Source: Propionibacteriaceae bacterium UBA7704
GTDB taxonomy: Bacteria > Actinomycetota > Actinomycetes > Propionibacteriales > Propionibacteriaceae
NCBI GenBank assembly: GCA_002482525.1
Contig: DLGC01000002.1
Location: 18,174-82,173 of the forward strand
Length of the DNA: 64,000 bases
Direction: 5' to 3'
Notes under the pieces: generated by a model
Told to the model about the DNA's origin: nothing
The model's database searches: none
The model's input: only the letters and a program-made list of their open reading frames with translations
Shown here: positions 52,071-59,969 of the stretch, piece by piece
How the letters are laid out: each line of letters starts with the position of its first letter
How positions within the stretch are numbered: the first letter of the stretch is position 1
Position numbers and translations under genes: made by a program

Positions 52071-55000
52071 TCAGCGGAAGTCCCGACTGCGGTGCGGCAC
52101 CAGGATCGGTAGAGCCTCAATCTGGTCGGCCAGGACGTTCGATACGCCTTCAACGGAGCGTTCCAGCCGTCCGCGCACGATCACCGCGGCAGAGTTTCGA
52201 GCCACCTGTCGGTAGCGCTGCCAGACCCCCATTGAGCAGACCACATTCATCAGGCCGGCCTCGTCCTCCAGGCTCAAGAAGGTGATTCCCGAGGCCGTGG
52301 ACGGCCGCTGTCGGTGGGTGACCAGACCGCCGACCCGTACCCGAGAATCCGCCTCGGCGTGACGCAACTCGTCGCTGCGCAGGACCCCCCGGGCAGTGAG
52401 TTCGGCGCGCAACTGGCCAATGGGGTGCTCGCCGGTACTTACCCCGGTGGCCCACAGTTCTTCGGCCAGCGCCTCGGTGGGTGTGGGGTCCTCGAACAGC
52501 GGCGTCTGAACCTCCGTCAAGGTGCCGGGCAACGAGTCGGGACGGTCCTGGGCGGCTCGTCCGGCGCGCCACAGTGCCTCCCGTCGACTCAGCCCCAGCG
52601 AGGCAAAAGCGTTGGCGGTCGCCAGCGCCTCCAACTGCTCAGTCTCCACCCCCGTACGCCGCACCAGATCCTCCAAGGACGCATAGTCCCCACCCCGCTC
52701 CCGCTCAGCCACGATCCGCCCAGCAACCTCCCGCCCAATCCCCCGGACGCCCGCCAGCCCCAACCGCACCGCAAACCCCCCGTCCCGCCGGTGAACAGCA
52801 CCCCCCTCCCAGACGCTCCCAAAAGGTGCAGTTGCTCCCGAAGGTTCGGGAGCAACTGCCTGTTTTGGGAGCGTTTCTGAAACGAGGGGTTCCAGGGTGG
52901 GGTCTACGGCGGAGTGGTGGAGGTCGGGGGGACGGACTTCGACGCCGTGTCGACGGGCGTCGGCCACCAACGTCGCCGGGGAGTAGAAGCCCATGGGTTG
53001 GGCTCGCAATAGGCCCGCCAGGAAGGCGGCGGGATAGTGCAGCTTCAGCCAGGAGGAGGCGTAGACCAGCAGGGCGAAGCTCAGCGAATGCGATTCGGCG
53101 AAGCCGAAGTTGGCGAAAGCCTGAATCTGGGCGTAGATCTGATCAGCAGCCTCACCGGTGAGCCCGTTACGGGCCATACCTTCGTACAGCTTGGCTTTCA
53201 GCGACTCGATGCGCTCCACGCCCCGTTTGGAGCCCATCGCGCGGCGCAACAGGTCGGCGTCCTCACCGCTGCACTCCCCCACAGCCATCGCCATCTGCAT
53301 CAACTGCTCTTGGAACACCGGAATGCCCAGGGTGCGGGCCAGCACCGGCTCCAGCTTGGGATGGGCATAGGTCACCGGCTCACGCCCCAGTTTGCGGCGC
53401 ACGAAAGGATGCACCGCCCCGCCCTGAATCGGCCCGGGACGGATCAGCGCGATCTGGATCACCAGGTCGTAGAAACGCCGCGGTTGCAGGCGGGGCAGCA
53501 ATCCCATCTGGGCGCGGGATTCGACTTGGAAGACCCCGATCGAATCGGCTCGGCACAGCATGTCGTAGACCTCAGGCTCCTCTTTGGGGAGGGTTGCCAA
53601 CTCCCAAACCTCTCCGGTGGCAGCGGCAATCAGGTCGAAACTGTGTTGCAGCGCGGCCAGGATTCCCAAGCCGAGCAGGTCGAACTTCACCAGGCCCATC
53701 CAGGCAGCATCGTCTTTGTCCCACTGGATCACGGTGCGATCATCCATGCGGGCACATTCGATGGGTACCACCTCCCCGACCGGACGCTCGGTCAGCACCA
53801 TGCCACCGGAATGGATTCCCAAGTGTCTGGGCGCCTTCAACAACTGGGTGGCCAGTTCCACCAGCAGCGGCGGCAACTCGCCGGCCTCAGCGGCGACAAC
53901 CGACCCCCACCGCTCCACCTGGCGGGCATAGGCGTCAGCCTGGCCAGGGCTGTACCCCAATGCCCGACTGAGGTCACGAATAGCGTTGCGCGGCCGATAT
54001 TGAATGACATTGCACACCTGGGCAGCCCGGGTGCGTCCATAGCGGGCGAAGACCCACTGGATGATCTCCTCGCGCCGGTCGGAGTCGAAGTCCACATCAA
54101 TGTCGGGCTCCTCATCGCGCAGGGCAGACAAGAACCGTTCGAACGGCAGCCCGTAGGCAATCGAATCCACTGCCGTGATGTTGAGCAAATAGCAGACCGC
54201 CGAGTTGGCCGCCGAGCCGCGGCCCTGACACAGAATGCCGCGGCGGCGGGCCTCGGCCACGATGTCGTGCACGATCAGGAAGTAGCCGGGAAAATCCTTG
54301 GCCTCAATGACGCTCAGCTCGCGCTCGATGCGGGCGCGCTCGTCAGCGGTCAAGTTCGGGTAACGCTGCGGCACCGCCTTCCACACCAGGTGCCGCAGCC
54401 AACTCATTGACGTGTGACCGGTGGGCACCTCCTGCTTGGGCAATGCCGGTTTGGCCCGACGCAGCGAGAAGGCCAATTCTTCGGCGAGCGGTACGGTGCG
54501 GGCCACCGCGCCGGGATAGCGAGCAAAGCGGGCGGTCATTTCCGCCCCCGAATGCAGAAAAGCGTTGCCGGTAGCCGGCAGCCAGCCGTCCAGGGCGTCC
54601 AGACTGCGTCCGGCCCGAATCGCAGCCACCGACTGCGCCAGCCGATGCTGGGCGGGTGTGGCGTAGTGCACATTGCCGGTGGCCAGGGTGGGCAGGCCGG
54701 TCTCGGCGGCCAGTTCAGCCAGGGCGTCATTGGTGGCCGAGTCAGTGGGATAGCCGTGATCGGTGAGCTCGACGAAGACCTGGTCGGCACCGAAGTGGTG
54801 CATCAAGTCGGCCAGCTCCCGGCGGGCACCTGCATGGCCTTCGGTGGCCAGGGCTTGACGCACCGAGCCCTTGCGGCAGCCGGTCAGGATCACCCAATGC
54901 CCTGCCCCCAACTCGGCGAGCCGTTCGAGGTCGTAGACCGGACGCCCCTTCTGCCCGCCTGCCAATTGGGCCTCAGTGATCGCCTGAGCCAGCCGGTGAT

Positions 55001-55433
55001 AGCCCTCCTCACCAGCGGCCAGCACCAGCAGATGCGACCCGACCGGGTCCGGCTGCCCGGTCTGTGGCTCGGGCAGTTCCAAGCTGAGCTCGGCGCCGAA
55101 CACGGTGCGCACCGCCAACTGCTCGGCGGCCTCGGCGAAGCGAACGATGCCATACAGCCCGTCATGGTCGGTGATCGCCAAGGAATGCAACCCGAGCCGC
55201 TCGGCCTCGACGGCCAAATCCGCCGGACCGGAGGCCCCGTCCAGGAAGGAGAACGAGGAATGGGCATGCAGTTCGGCATAGGGAACCGCATCGGCCGGAC
55301 GCTGCACCACCGGCACCTGATAAGGCCCCCGTTTTTGCGAGGTGGGAGTTTCGATCACTGCAGCAGCTTTGGTGGACGCGCTCAGCGTGCGCTCCAGTTC
55401 ACGCCAGGTGATCGGCGGATTATTGAAGCCCAT
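52071..55433 (-). CDS. dnaE2: Error-prone DNA polymerase III alpha subunit DnaE2
   Basis: 1120 residues from ATG 55433. PHP domain (AELHAHSSFSFLDGASGP, AITDHDGLYG), then the polymerase palm with the catalytic EEPDIDVDFDSDRREE, fingers, a helix-hairpin-helix region (GVRGIGREVAGRI) and a C-terminal OB domain (VRVGGLVTHRQRPSTA). DnaE2 performs SOS mutagenic translesion synthesis together with ImuA' and ImuB. It follows imuB by eight bases and is presumably under the same LexA box. Oddities: residues ~854-874 are encoded by a 62-base palindrome, and the surrounding ~350 bases are unusually G-rich on the coding strand. The frame remains open through both. Confidence 0.94.
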   Translation of the reverse strand: MGFNNPPITWRELERTLSASTKAAAVIETPTSQKRGPYQVPVVQRPADAVPYAELHAHSSFSFLDGASGPADLAVEAERLGLHSLAITDHDGLYGIVRFAEAAEQLAVRTVFGAELSLELPEPQTGQPDPVGSHLLVLAAGEEGYHRLAQAITEAQLAGGQKGRPVYDLERLAELGAGHWVILTGCRKGSVRQALATEGHAGARRELADLMHHFGADQVFVELTDHGYPTDSATNDALAELAAETGLPTLATGNVHYATPAQHRLAQSVAAIRAGRSLDALDGWLPATGNAFLHSGAEMTARFARYPGAVARTVPLAEELAFSLRRAKPALPKQEVPTGHTSMSWLRHLVWKAVPQRYPNLTADERARIERELSVIEAKDFPGYFLIVHDIVAEARRRGILCQGRGSAANSAVCYLLNITAVDSIAYGLPFERFLSALRDEEPDIDVDFDSDRREEIIQWVFARYGRTRAAQVCNVIQYRPRNAIRDLSRALGYSPGQADAYARQVERWGSVVAAEAGELPPLLVELATQLLKAPRHLGIHSGGMVLTERPVGEVVPIECARMDDRTVIQWDKDDAAWMGLVKFDLLGLGILAALQHSFDLIAAATGEVWELATLPKEEPEVYDMLCRADSIGVFQVESRAQMGLLPRLQPRRFYDLVIQIALIRPGPIQGGAVHPFVRRKLGREPVTYAHPKLEPVLARTLGIPVFQEQLMQMAMAVGECSGEDADLLRRAMGSKRGVERIESLKAKLYEGMARNGLTGEAADQIYAQIQAFANFGFAESHSLSFALLVYASSWLKLHYPAAFLAGLLRAQPMGFYSPATLVADARRHGVEVRPPDLHHSAVDPTLEPLVSETLPKQAVAPEPSGATAPFGSVWEGGAVHRRDGGFAVRLGLAGVRGIGREVAGRIVAERERGGDYASLEDLVRRTGVETEQLEALATANAFASLGLSRREALWRAGRAAQDRPDSLPGTLTEVQTPLFEDPTPTEALAEELWATGVSTGEHPIGQLRAELTARGVLRSDELRHAEADSRVRVGGLVTHRQRPSTASGITFLSLEDEAGLMNVVCSMGVWQRYRQVARNSAAVIVRGRLERSVEGVSNVLADQIEALPILVPHRSRDFR
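52813..52874. repeat. 62-base near-perfect palindrome inside dnaE2
   Basis: Two 30-base arms (52813-52842 and 52845-52874) are reverse complements at 27 of 30 positions. The three mismatches are consecutive (52825-52827 opposite 52860-52862). The loop is two bases. The inner arm reads GCAGTTGCTCCCGAA. The element keeps the dnaE2 reading frame and encodes a linker (KQAVAPEPSGATAPFG) between conserved domains. It looks like a small palindromic repeat inserted in frame, similar in concept to REP/RPE elements. No second copy was noticed in this window. Confidence 0.88.
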
Positions 55434-55441
55434 TGTTGCCC

Positions 55442-57007
55442 CTAGTCATAGCGAGCCTCCACCCACCACCCGGTCGAGTCGGTGTAGAGCAGCCAGCCCA
55501 TGCCGTCACCGTCGACAATCTGAAAGCGGCTGGCGCTGCGGTAACGCTCGGCATCCCAGAATCGTTCATCCACGGGCCAGGGCCCGGCCCATTCGATCAC
55601 CACCCGGGTCGTCCCTTCAGCCCACAGCCGCACCGGGATCCCCGCGAGTTGGCCACGGTCGTCGAGACTCACCGGCGTCCCGTCAGCGGCCAACAGCCGA
55701 GCTCGTAGCGGCTCGGGAAAGACTGTCGCCGGCAGTGGCGCGGGCAACTGCCCCGGCCAGGGACGATCCACCGGCGCGGAATCACGGGGACGATCCCCCC
55801 AGGGCAGCAACTCCTGCCGCTCGGCCAGCCAGCGTCCCCCCGCGATCCGGGGACGCAGCACCTGGTCAGGTCCCAACATCGACTGCACCCGCGACATCGC
55901 ATGATGCACCCGCTCATCGGGCCCGAGCCCGAACAGCCCCGGCGCGTGGTGGGCGGCAGCATCGACAGCCACCGGTTCCAGGTGTACGGCGGTGATGGCA
56001 GCAGTGATCTGAGTTCCCGCAGCAGCTTGAGCCTGCCAACGAATCCGATCGGACAGTCCGGCGGCTTCAAAACTGGTCGGGCTGGCCCAGGTCTTGGCGC
56101 AGAACTCGTCGTTCTCGGTGGCCAGTTCCACCCGCACTTCGGTGGCCACCAAGCCGGCTTCGCTGAGCTGCTTCACAAAGCGCTCGACCATTGCCCGAGA
56201 AGCGAAGGCCACCTGTTCGATCAGAGTCAGTGGCGGCTCGAAATCGACACCAAGGCTCAACTCCGGCGGTGGTGTACGACCATTCACCGGTCGCGGGTCC
56301 ACCCCAGCGGCCAAGCCGTGGAGCCGTTGCCCGGCGCTGCCGAAACGATCCCGGACCAGGGCAGCGTCCAGCGCCGCGAACTCCCCCAGCGTGCGCACTC
56401 CCAGCCGTGGCAGCAGCTCGGACAGTTTTGCATCACCCAGTCGAGCGATCGGCAACGGCGCCAAGAAGGCCGCAGTGGCCTCGGCGGGCACAATGCATAC
56501 CGGCTCCCCACTGCGCGTGGCTTGGACGGCGGCGAAGACGGTATCGGCCACCCCGATTCGCCCGGTCTCGATACCCAGATCGCCGATCACGGCTTCCAGC
56601 AAGGTCTCGGCGGCCTGAGCCTCATCACCCAGATAGCCCGCCAATCCCTCGGCTCGCAGCAGGCACAGTCCCACAGTGATCACCTGAACCCCTGGCGAAA
56701 GCCGCTCCAAACACCGCACCACCGCCTCGAACTCACGAGCATCGCGAGTCTCATCGGCAGCCAGAATCTGCAGCTGCGGGCACCGGGATTGCGCCTCCCG
56801 ACGCCGCTGCCCCCAGCGAACGCCCTCCGCCCGGGCCGCTGCAGAGCAGGCCACCACCTGATTGGCGGCGATGGTGGCCACCGGATGCTCAACCGATTCA
56901 CCTTCAGCCAGCGCCCAGGCGGTGATCGGCCAATCCGGAAACCACACCGCCAAACAGCGCTCCCGCCGTTGAGAACGGCCCACCTCGGGCAGCAATCGAA
57001 CCGTCAT
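55442..57007 (-). CDS. imuB: ImuB, Y-family polymerase-like SOS mutagenesis protein
   Basis: 521 residues. Y-family polymerase fold: an N-terminal palm-like part starting CLAVWFPDWPITAWAL, the thumb/HhH region (LARLGDAKL-like, LLPRLGVRTLGEFAALDAALVRDRFG) and a little-finger region. The family-typical catalytic acidic residues at the palm (FxxVE) are absent, as in known ImuB proteins, which act as sliding-clamp-binding hubs rather than polymerases. It links ImuA' and DnaE2. It is separated from imuA' by three bases and from dnaE2 by eight. Confidence 0.92.
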   Translation of the reverse strand: MTVRLLPEVGRSQRRERCLAVWFPDWPITAWALAEGESVEHPVATIAANQVVACSAAARAEGVRWGQRRREAQSRCPQLQILAADETRDAREFEAVVRCLERLSPGVQVITVGLCLLRAEGLAGYLGDEAQAAETLLEAVIGDLGIETGRIGVADTVFAAVQATRSGEPVCIVPAEATAAFLAPLPIARLGDAKLSELLPRLGVRTLGEFAALDAALVRDRFGSAGQRLHGLAAGVDPRPVNGRTPPPELSLGVDFEPPLTLIEQVAFASRAMVERFVKQLSEAGLVATEVRVELATENDEFCAKTWASPTSFEAAGLSDRIRWQAQAAAGTQITAAITAVHLEPVAVDAAAHHAPGLFGLGPDERVHHAMSRVQSMLGPDQVLRPRIAGGRWLAERQELLPWGDRPRDSAPVDRPWPGQLPAPLPATVFPEPLRARLLAADGTPVSLDDRGQLAGIPVRLWAEGTTRVVIEWAGPWPVDERFWDAERYRSASRFQIVDGDGMGWLLYTDSTGWWVEARYD

Positions 57008-57010
57008 GGC

Positions 57011-57676
57011 TCAGCCCGCCACCGGCAGCCGAGTCGGCGCCGGTTCCACAAGCACCTCGGCCAAAACCCCGCTGGCCGAAGGCAATTCCACGGTGACGCT
57101 GCGTCCGCCCGGAACCCGGCGGGACGTCACCTCAACCCGAATCCGCCGGCTCCTCAGATGCCCATGACCCTGTCCCAGCCCTTGCCAATGCGGCTCGGCC
57201 AGGCTCAACCGAGCCTCGGTCCGAGGCCACTCGCCGATCACCAGCAGCACCACGCCCCGATCTCGCAGTCGAGCCCCCAGCCGGGCCGCATCGGCTTCTC
57301 GCACCCGGCCCGGCGGACGGACGGCCAGCACGTCGATCACCTCGGCCAGTGCTCCGACCACCGACAACCACTGCTCAGCGGGGTCGGGCACCAACACCAA
57401 TCGCTCCAGTCGGATACCGGCGTCCGCAGCGGCCTCGGCGGCGAAGGTCGGCACCCCCACAACACCACACCAGCGCCCGGCCGCGGATGGCTCGGCCAGG
57501 AGCGCCTGCAGCAGTGACCCCGGAGAATCCAGACAGTAGGCCGATCCGGGTCTCAATCCCGGCTCGGGCAGCACCTCAGTCAGGGCTGCGGGAATCTCAA
57601 ACAGTTGTGGACGCACCCGCGCCTCAACCTGGGCGACCTGGGCCCGTAGCTGGTCGATGAGCGCTGCAGTTTCCAC
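57011..57676 (-). CDS. imuA': ImuA'-like SOS mutagenesis protein
   Basis: 221 residues from GTG 57676, preceded by GGAGGGG. It has a RecA-like but degenerate ATPase fold, with segments CLDSPGSLLQALLAE, CGVVGVPTFAAEAAADAGI and LERLVLVPDP; the Walker A GxxxxGKS is not recognisable. Position upstream of imuB and dnaE2, length and the adjacent LexA box all support ImuA'. In mycobacteria imuA'-imuB and dnaE2 lie at separate loci; here all three form one operon. Confidence 0.85.
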   Translation of the reverse strand: METAALIDQLRAQVAQVEARVRPQLFEIPAALTEVLPEPGLRPGSAYCLDSPGSLLQALLAEPSAAGRWCGVVGVPTFAAEAAADAGIRLERLVLVPDPAEQWLSVVGALAEVIDVLAVRPPGRVREADAARLGARLRDRGVVLLVIGEWPRTEARLSLAEPHWQGLGQGHGHLRSRRIRVEVTSRRVPGGRSVTVELPSASGVLAEVLVEPAPTRLPVAG

Positions 57677-57686
57677 CCCTCCATGA

Positions 57687-57702
57687 TCGAACAGGTGTTC
57701 GA
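57687..57702. promoter_or_regulatory. LexA (SOS) box of imuA'-imuB-dnaE2
   Basis: TCGAACAGGTGTTCGA matches the actinobacterial/Gram-positive LexA consensus (CGAAC-N4-GTTCG) perfectly, with symmetric arms of TCGAACA and TGTTCGA. It lies ten bases upstream of the imuA' start, so bound LexA would block transcription or initiation. Confidence 0.93.
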
Positions 57703-57775
57703 TTACGTCAACTGAGTCGGGTGTTGGAACCGTTCGACATCGAGTGGCCGGACGAAGCGAGTCACGACCGGGTCG

Positions 57776-58132
57776 TTATCCCTGCCACAGGAAGGACAGC
57801 GCCGTATTCGCCACCGTCAGTGCCGCGGCAAGAGCAGTGAGCGCAGCAGCGGGGCCCCGCTCCTTCTTGATGCGGGCATTGGCGATCTCCACCAGTGCAA
57901 CCACAGCCAACGCGACCACGATCTTCACACCGATCTTGACGAAGTCGAGGCCGTCTTCGGCGCCGAGCGCCATGACAACCAACAAGGCGCCGATCAGGAG
58001 TTGGGCCCGGGCCGCCCACAGCATCAAGGGCAAGCCCCACGGCTTCTTGGCTGCGTCGGCGATCCAGCCCCCCAGGATGGCTGCGATGGCGAGCAGATGT
58101 AGTGCCAGAATCACGCCAACCACTTCTACCAC
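57776..58132 (-). CDS. Small integral membrane protein, unknown function
   Basis: About 118 residues if starting at GTG 58132; GTG 58123 is an alternative and a longer in-frame reading to 58213 gives an unlikely Arg/Pro-rich extension. Four hydrophobic segments: VVGVILALHLLAIAAILGGWI, WAARAQLLIGALLVVMAL, FVKIGVKIVVALAVVALVEI and a C-terminal AALTALAAALTVANTALSFL. Polar Lys/Arg clusters between them (AAKKPWG, ARIKKERG) suggest cytoplasmic loops. No family is identified. It lies between the SOS operon and a DUF6912-like gene. Confidence 0.75.
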   Translation of the reverse strand: MVEVVGVILALHLLAIAAILGGWIADAAKKPWGLPLMLWAARAQLLIGALLVVMALGAEDGLDFVKIGVKIVVALAVVALVEIANARIKKERGPAAALTALAAALTVANTALSFLWQG

Positions 58133-58237
58133 ACTTGGCCCTGCCCCGATGTCAGGGTGTCGCCTGCGGTCAGGGACGACGATGGGACTGCACCGACGCT
58201 TCGCATGGCGCAACGCTCGTGGTGAGACTGCCCTGGC

Positions 58238-58696
58238 TCAGCCGACCAGGCTCTGCCACTCCGCCGGACCGTGCCAGAGCAAGTCGGCTGCGCTCAGCAG
58301 TTCAGTGACTTCCGGCGCATCCCAAGCCTGCTCCAGGCTCAGGCCGTCGGCTGCGACCATCGCCACGCTCAGGTTCAGCCCCGGCTCGTCGGCAAACAAA
58401 GCCTGCACCCGGCTGTAGGCCAGGCCAGGGATCATCACTTCACCGAACTCCACGGCTTCGCCGGACTCGACCGGCTCGATGTCGGCTACGGCCACGAGTC
58501 GCCGGCCACAGCAGGCCAAGCCGGCGATGGACGCCACCAGCACCGCTATCCGCTCGGCTTCTTCGGCGTCGGTGACGGCGAAGGCCTCCCGCAGCCCGCG
58601 GGTGTCGGCATAGCCGGTGATGGGGCCGGAAAGAGCTCCGCCGGTAGCCCAGGAACGCAACTGATCAGAGGTCAGCGGTATGCACACCAGTGTCAT
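58238..58696 (-). CDS. DUF6912-like conserved protein
   Basis: 152 residues from ATG 58696. It starts with a beta strand (MTLVCIPLTSDQLRSW) and has an LREAF-x-VTDAEEAERIAVL helix, then RRLVAVADIEP and VEFGEVMIPGLAYSRVQAL. The layout resembles DUF6912, an actinobacterial family of unknown function; the family name is from memory and uncertain. A CC pair (GLACCGRR) is present but no full metal site. It starts two bases after the acyltransferase-like gene, so the two are co-transcribed. Confidence 0.7.
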   Translation of the reverse strand: MTLVCIPLTSDQLRSWATGGALSGPITGYADTRGLREAFAVTDAEEAERIAVLVASIAGLACCGRRLVAVADIEPVESGEAVEFGEVMIPGLAYSRVQALFADEPGLNLSVAMVAADGLSLEQAWDAPEVTELLSAADLLWHGPAEWQSLVG

Positions 58697-58698
58697 GG

Positions 58699-59964
58699 TC
58701 AGACCCCCAACGCGGCCAACTCGGCGGTGATCGCCGTCGCCCAGGTTTCCAGGGGCCCGAAGGCTGCCGCAGTCAGGCTCACCTTGCCGTGGTAGCTGTT
58801 GATGGTCACCGTGATCTCTTCGGCGTCGGTCGGTGTGGTGGTCGCGAAGACCTGCCGCACCCGCAGCCGTCCCAGGTAGCGCGGCTGATCCGGCCCCGGA
58901 ACATTCACCACGGTGACCGTATGCGGCCGACCGACCGCCACGGTGCCCGCCGCGACAGCGTGCAGCGTGGCGGGAGCGAATCCGGCCAGATCGATCACGT
59001 CACGGGCGGGCACGCTCAGCCCGCTCTCGCGACGCACAGTAGTGATGGTGGCAATGGCCTGCAGTCGAGCAGTCGGATCGGCCGTGGCCAGCGGCAGCCG
59101 GTCGAAGGACGGCGCGATGCGGCAGCCGATGGCTGATTCCAGGACTTGCGGCTCGGTGATGGCCAAGGGCACTAGGGCCAGCGGATCGAGCAGTTCGCGC
59201 CCCTGGTCGAGGTACCACTGACGGATGCCCGCACTCGCCAACGCGACCACGACATCGTGGATGGTGCAGCCGTGTCGGTCGTGGATTCGCTTCACCTCGG
59301 CGAGGTCCACCTCGACACCAGCCACCTGCAGGGAGCGTCCGTCCGCTGGCGTGACCCGACGCAGGCTGTCTTCCAGCATTCCCCATGCGCCACCAACGGC
59401 ACGTTCGGCGGCCGCCAACGGGTCACTGAATCCGGAGAGGACGGCAGCCAGGTCCGGCGCGGCCGTCTGTGACGGCTGCCAGGGCTGCGGCTCGGGCGGC
59501 TGACGGTCGTCGGCGCGGTCCTCGAGCAGTTCTTGGAACAGGTGGATGTGGTCATAGCCGTCGATCATCGCCGGGTTCACTCGCGCCACGATCGCCTGGG
59601 CTCCCGATGGCAGGCCATGGACCAGCGCGACCCGCCACAGCGGATGCGACCTCGGCAAGGTGGTGTCGAGTTCGTCGGCCAGCCAACTCTCCAGTCGCTG
59701 CCCTGAGGCCAATGTCACCTCGTGAATATGGCCGTCGAGATTGAAGTTGGCGTCATCGACCCACCCCGATACCGGCCAGCCGGTGACGACCCGGCGAAAA
59801 CGGGGGGCGTAATCCAGTCTCTCGGCGATCCGCGCAGCCAGTTCGGCTCGATCAAGACCACCGGCTACGACCAGGACCAGCGCCTGTTGCCACGGCGCAG
59901 CATCGCGATCTCGAGCCAGCAACGATGCTTCAGCAGTGGTCACCAGGTCGCTCACACCGCCCAC
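58699..59964 (-). CDS. WS/DGAT-like acyltransferase with altered catalytic motif
   Basis: 421 residues from GTG 59964 (GTG 59955 also possible). Homology to wax ester synthase/diacylglycerol acyltransferases is clear. There is an N-terminal substrate region (APRFRRVVTGWP, HPLWRVALVHGL), a central segment with GCRIAPSFDRLPL, and the conserved TVVNVPGPDQPRYLG near the C-terminus. However, the catalytic HHxxxDG reads NPAMIDG: both histidines are replaced while Asp-Gly remains. It may be inactive, or a structural or regulatory relative. It sits in a run with an unknown 386-residue protein upstream (5-base gap) and the DUF6912-like gene downstream. Confidence 0.82.
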   Translation of the reverse strand: MGGVSDLVTTAEASLLARDRDAAPWQQALVLVVAGGLDRAELAARIAERLDYAPRFRRVVTGWPVSGWVDDANFNLDGHIHEVTLASGQRLESWLADELDTTLPRSHPLWRVALVHGLPSGAQAIVARVNPAMIDGYDHIHLFQELLEDRADDRQPPEPQPWQPSQTAAPDLAAVLSGFSDPLAAAERAVGGAWGMLEDSLRRVTPADGRSLQVAGVEVDLAEVKRIHDRHGCTIHDVVVALASAGIRQWYLDQGRELLDPLALVPLAITEPQVLESAIGCRIAPSFDRLPLATADPTARLQAIATITTVRRESGLSVPARDVIDLAGFAPATLHAVAAGTVAVGRPHTVTVVNVPGPDQPRYLGRLRVRQVFATTTPTDAEEITVTINSYHGKVSLTAAAFGPLETWATAITAELAALGV

Positions 59965-59969
59965 CCTAC

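Noticed and set aside
53037..54410. 457-codon plus-strand frame opposite dnaE2
   Set aside because: Antisense shadow; His/Gln/Gly-rich product typical of reverse-complemented high-GC coding sequence.
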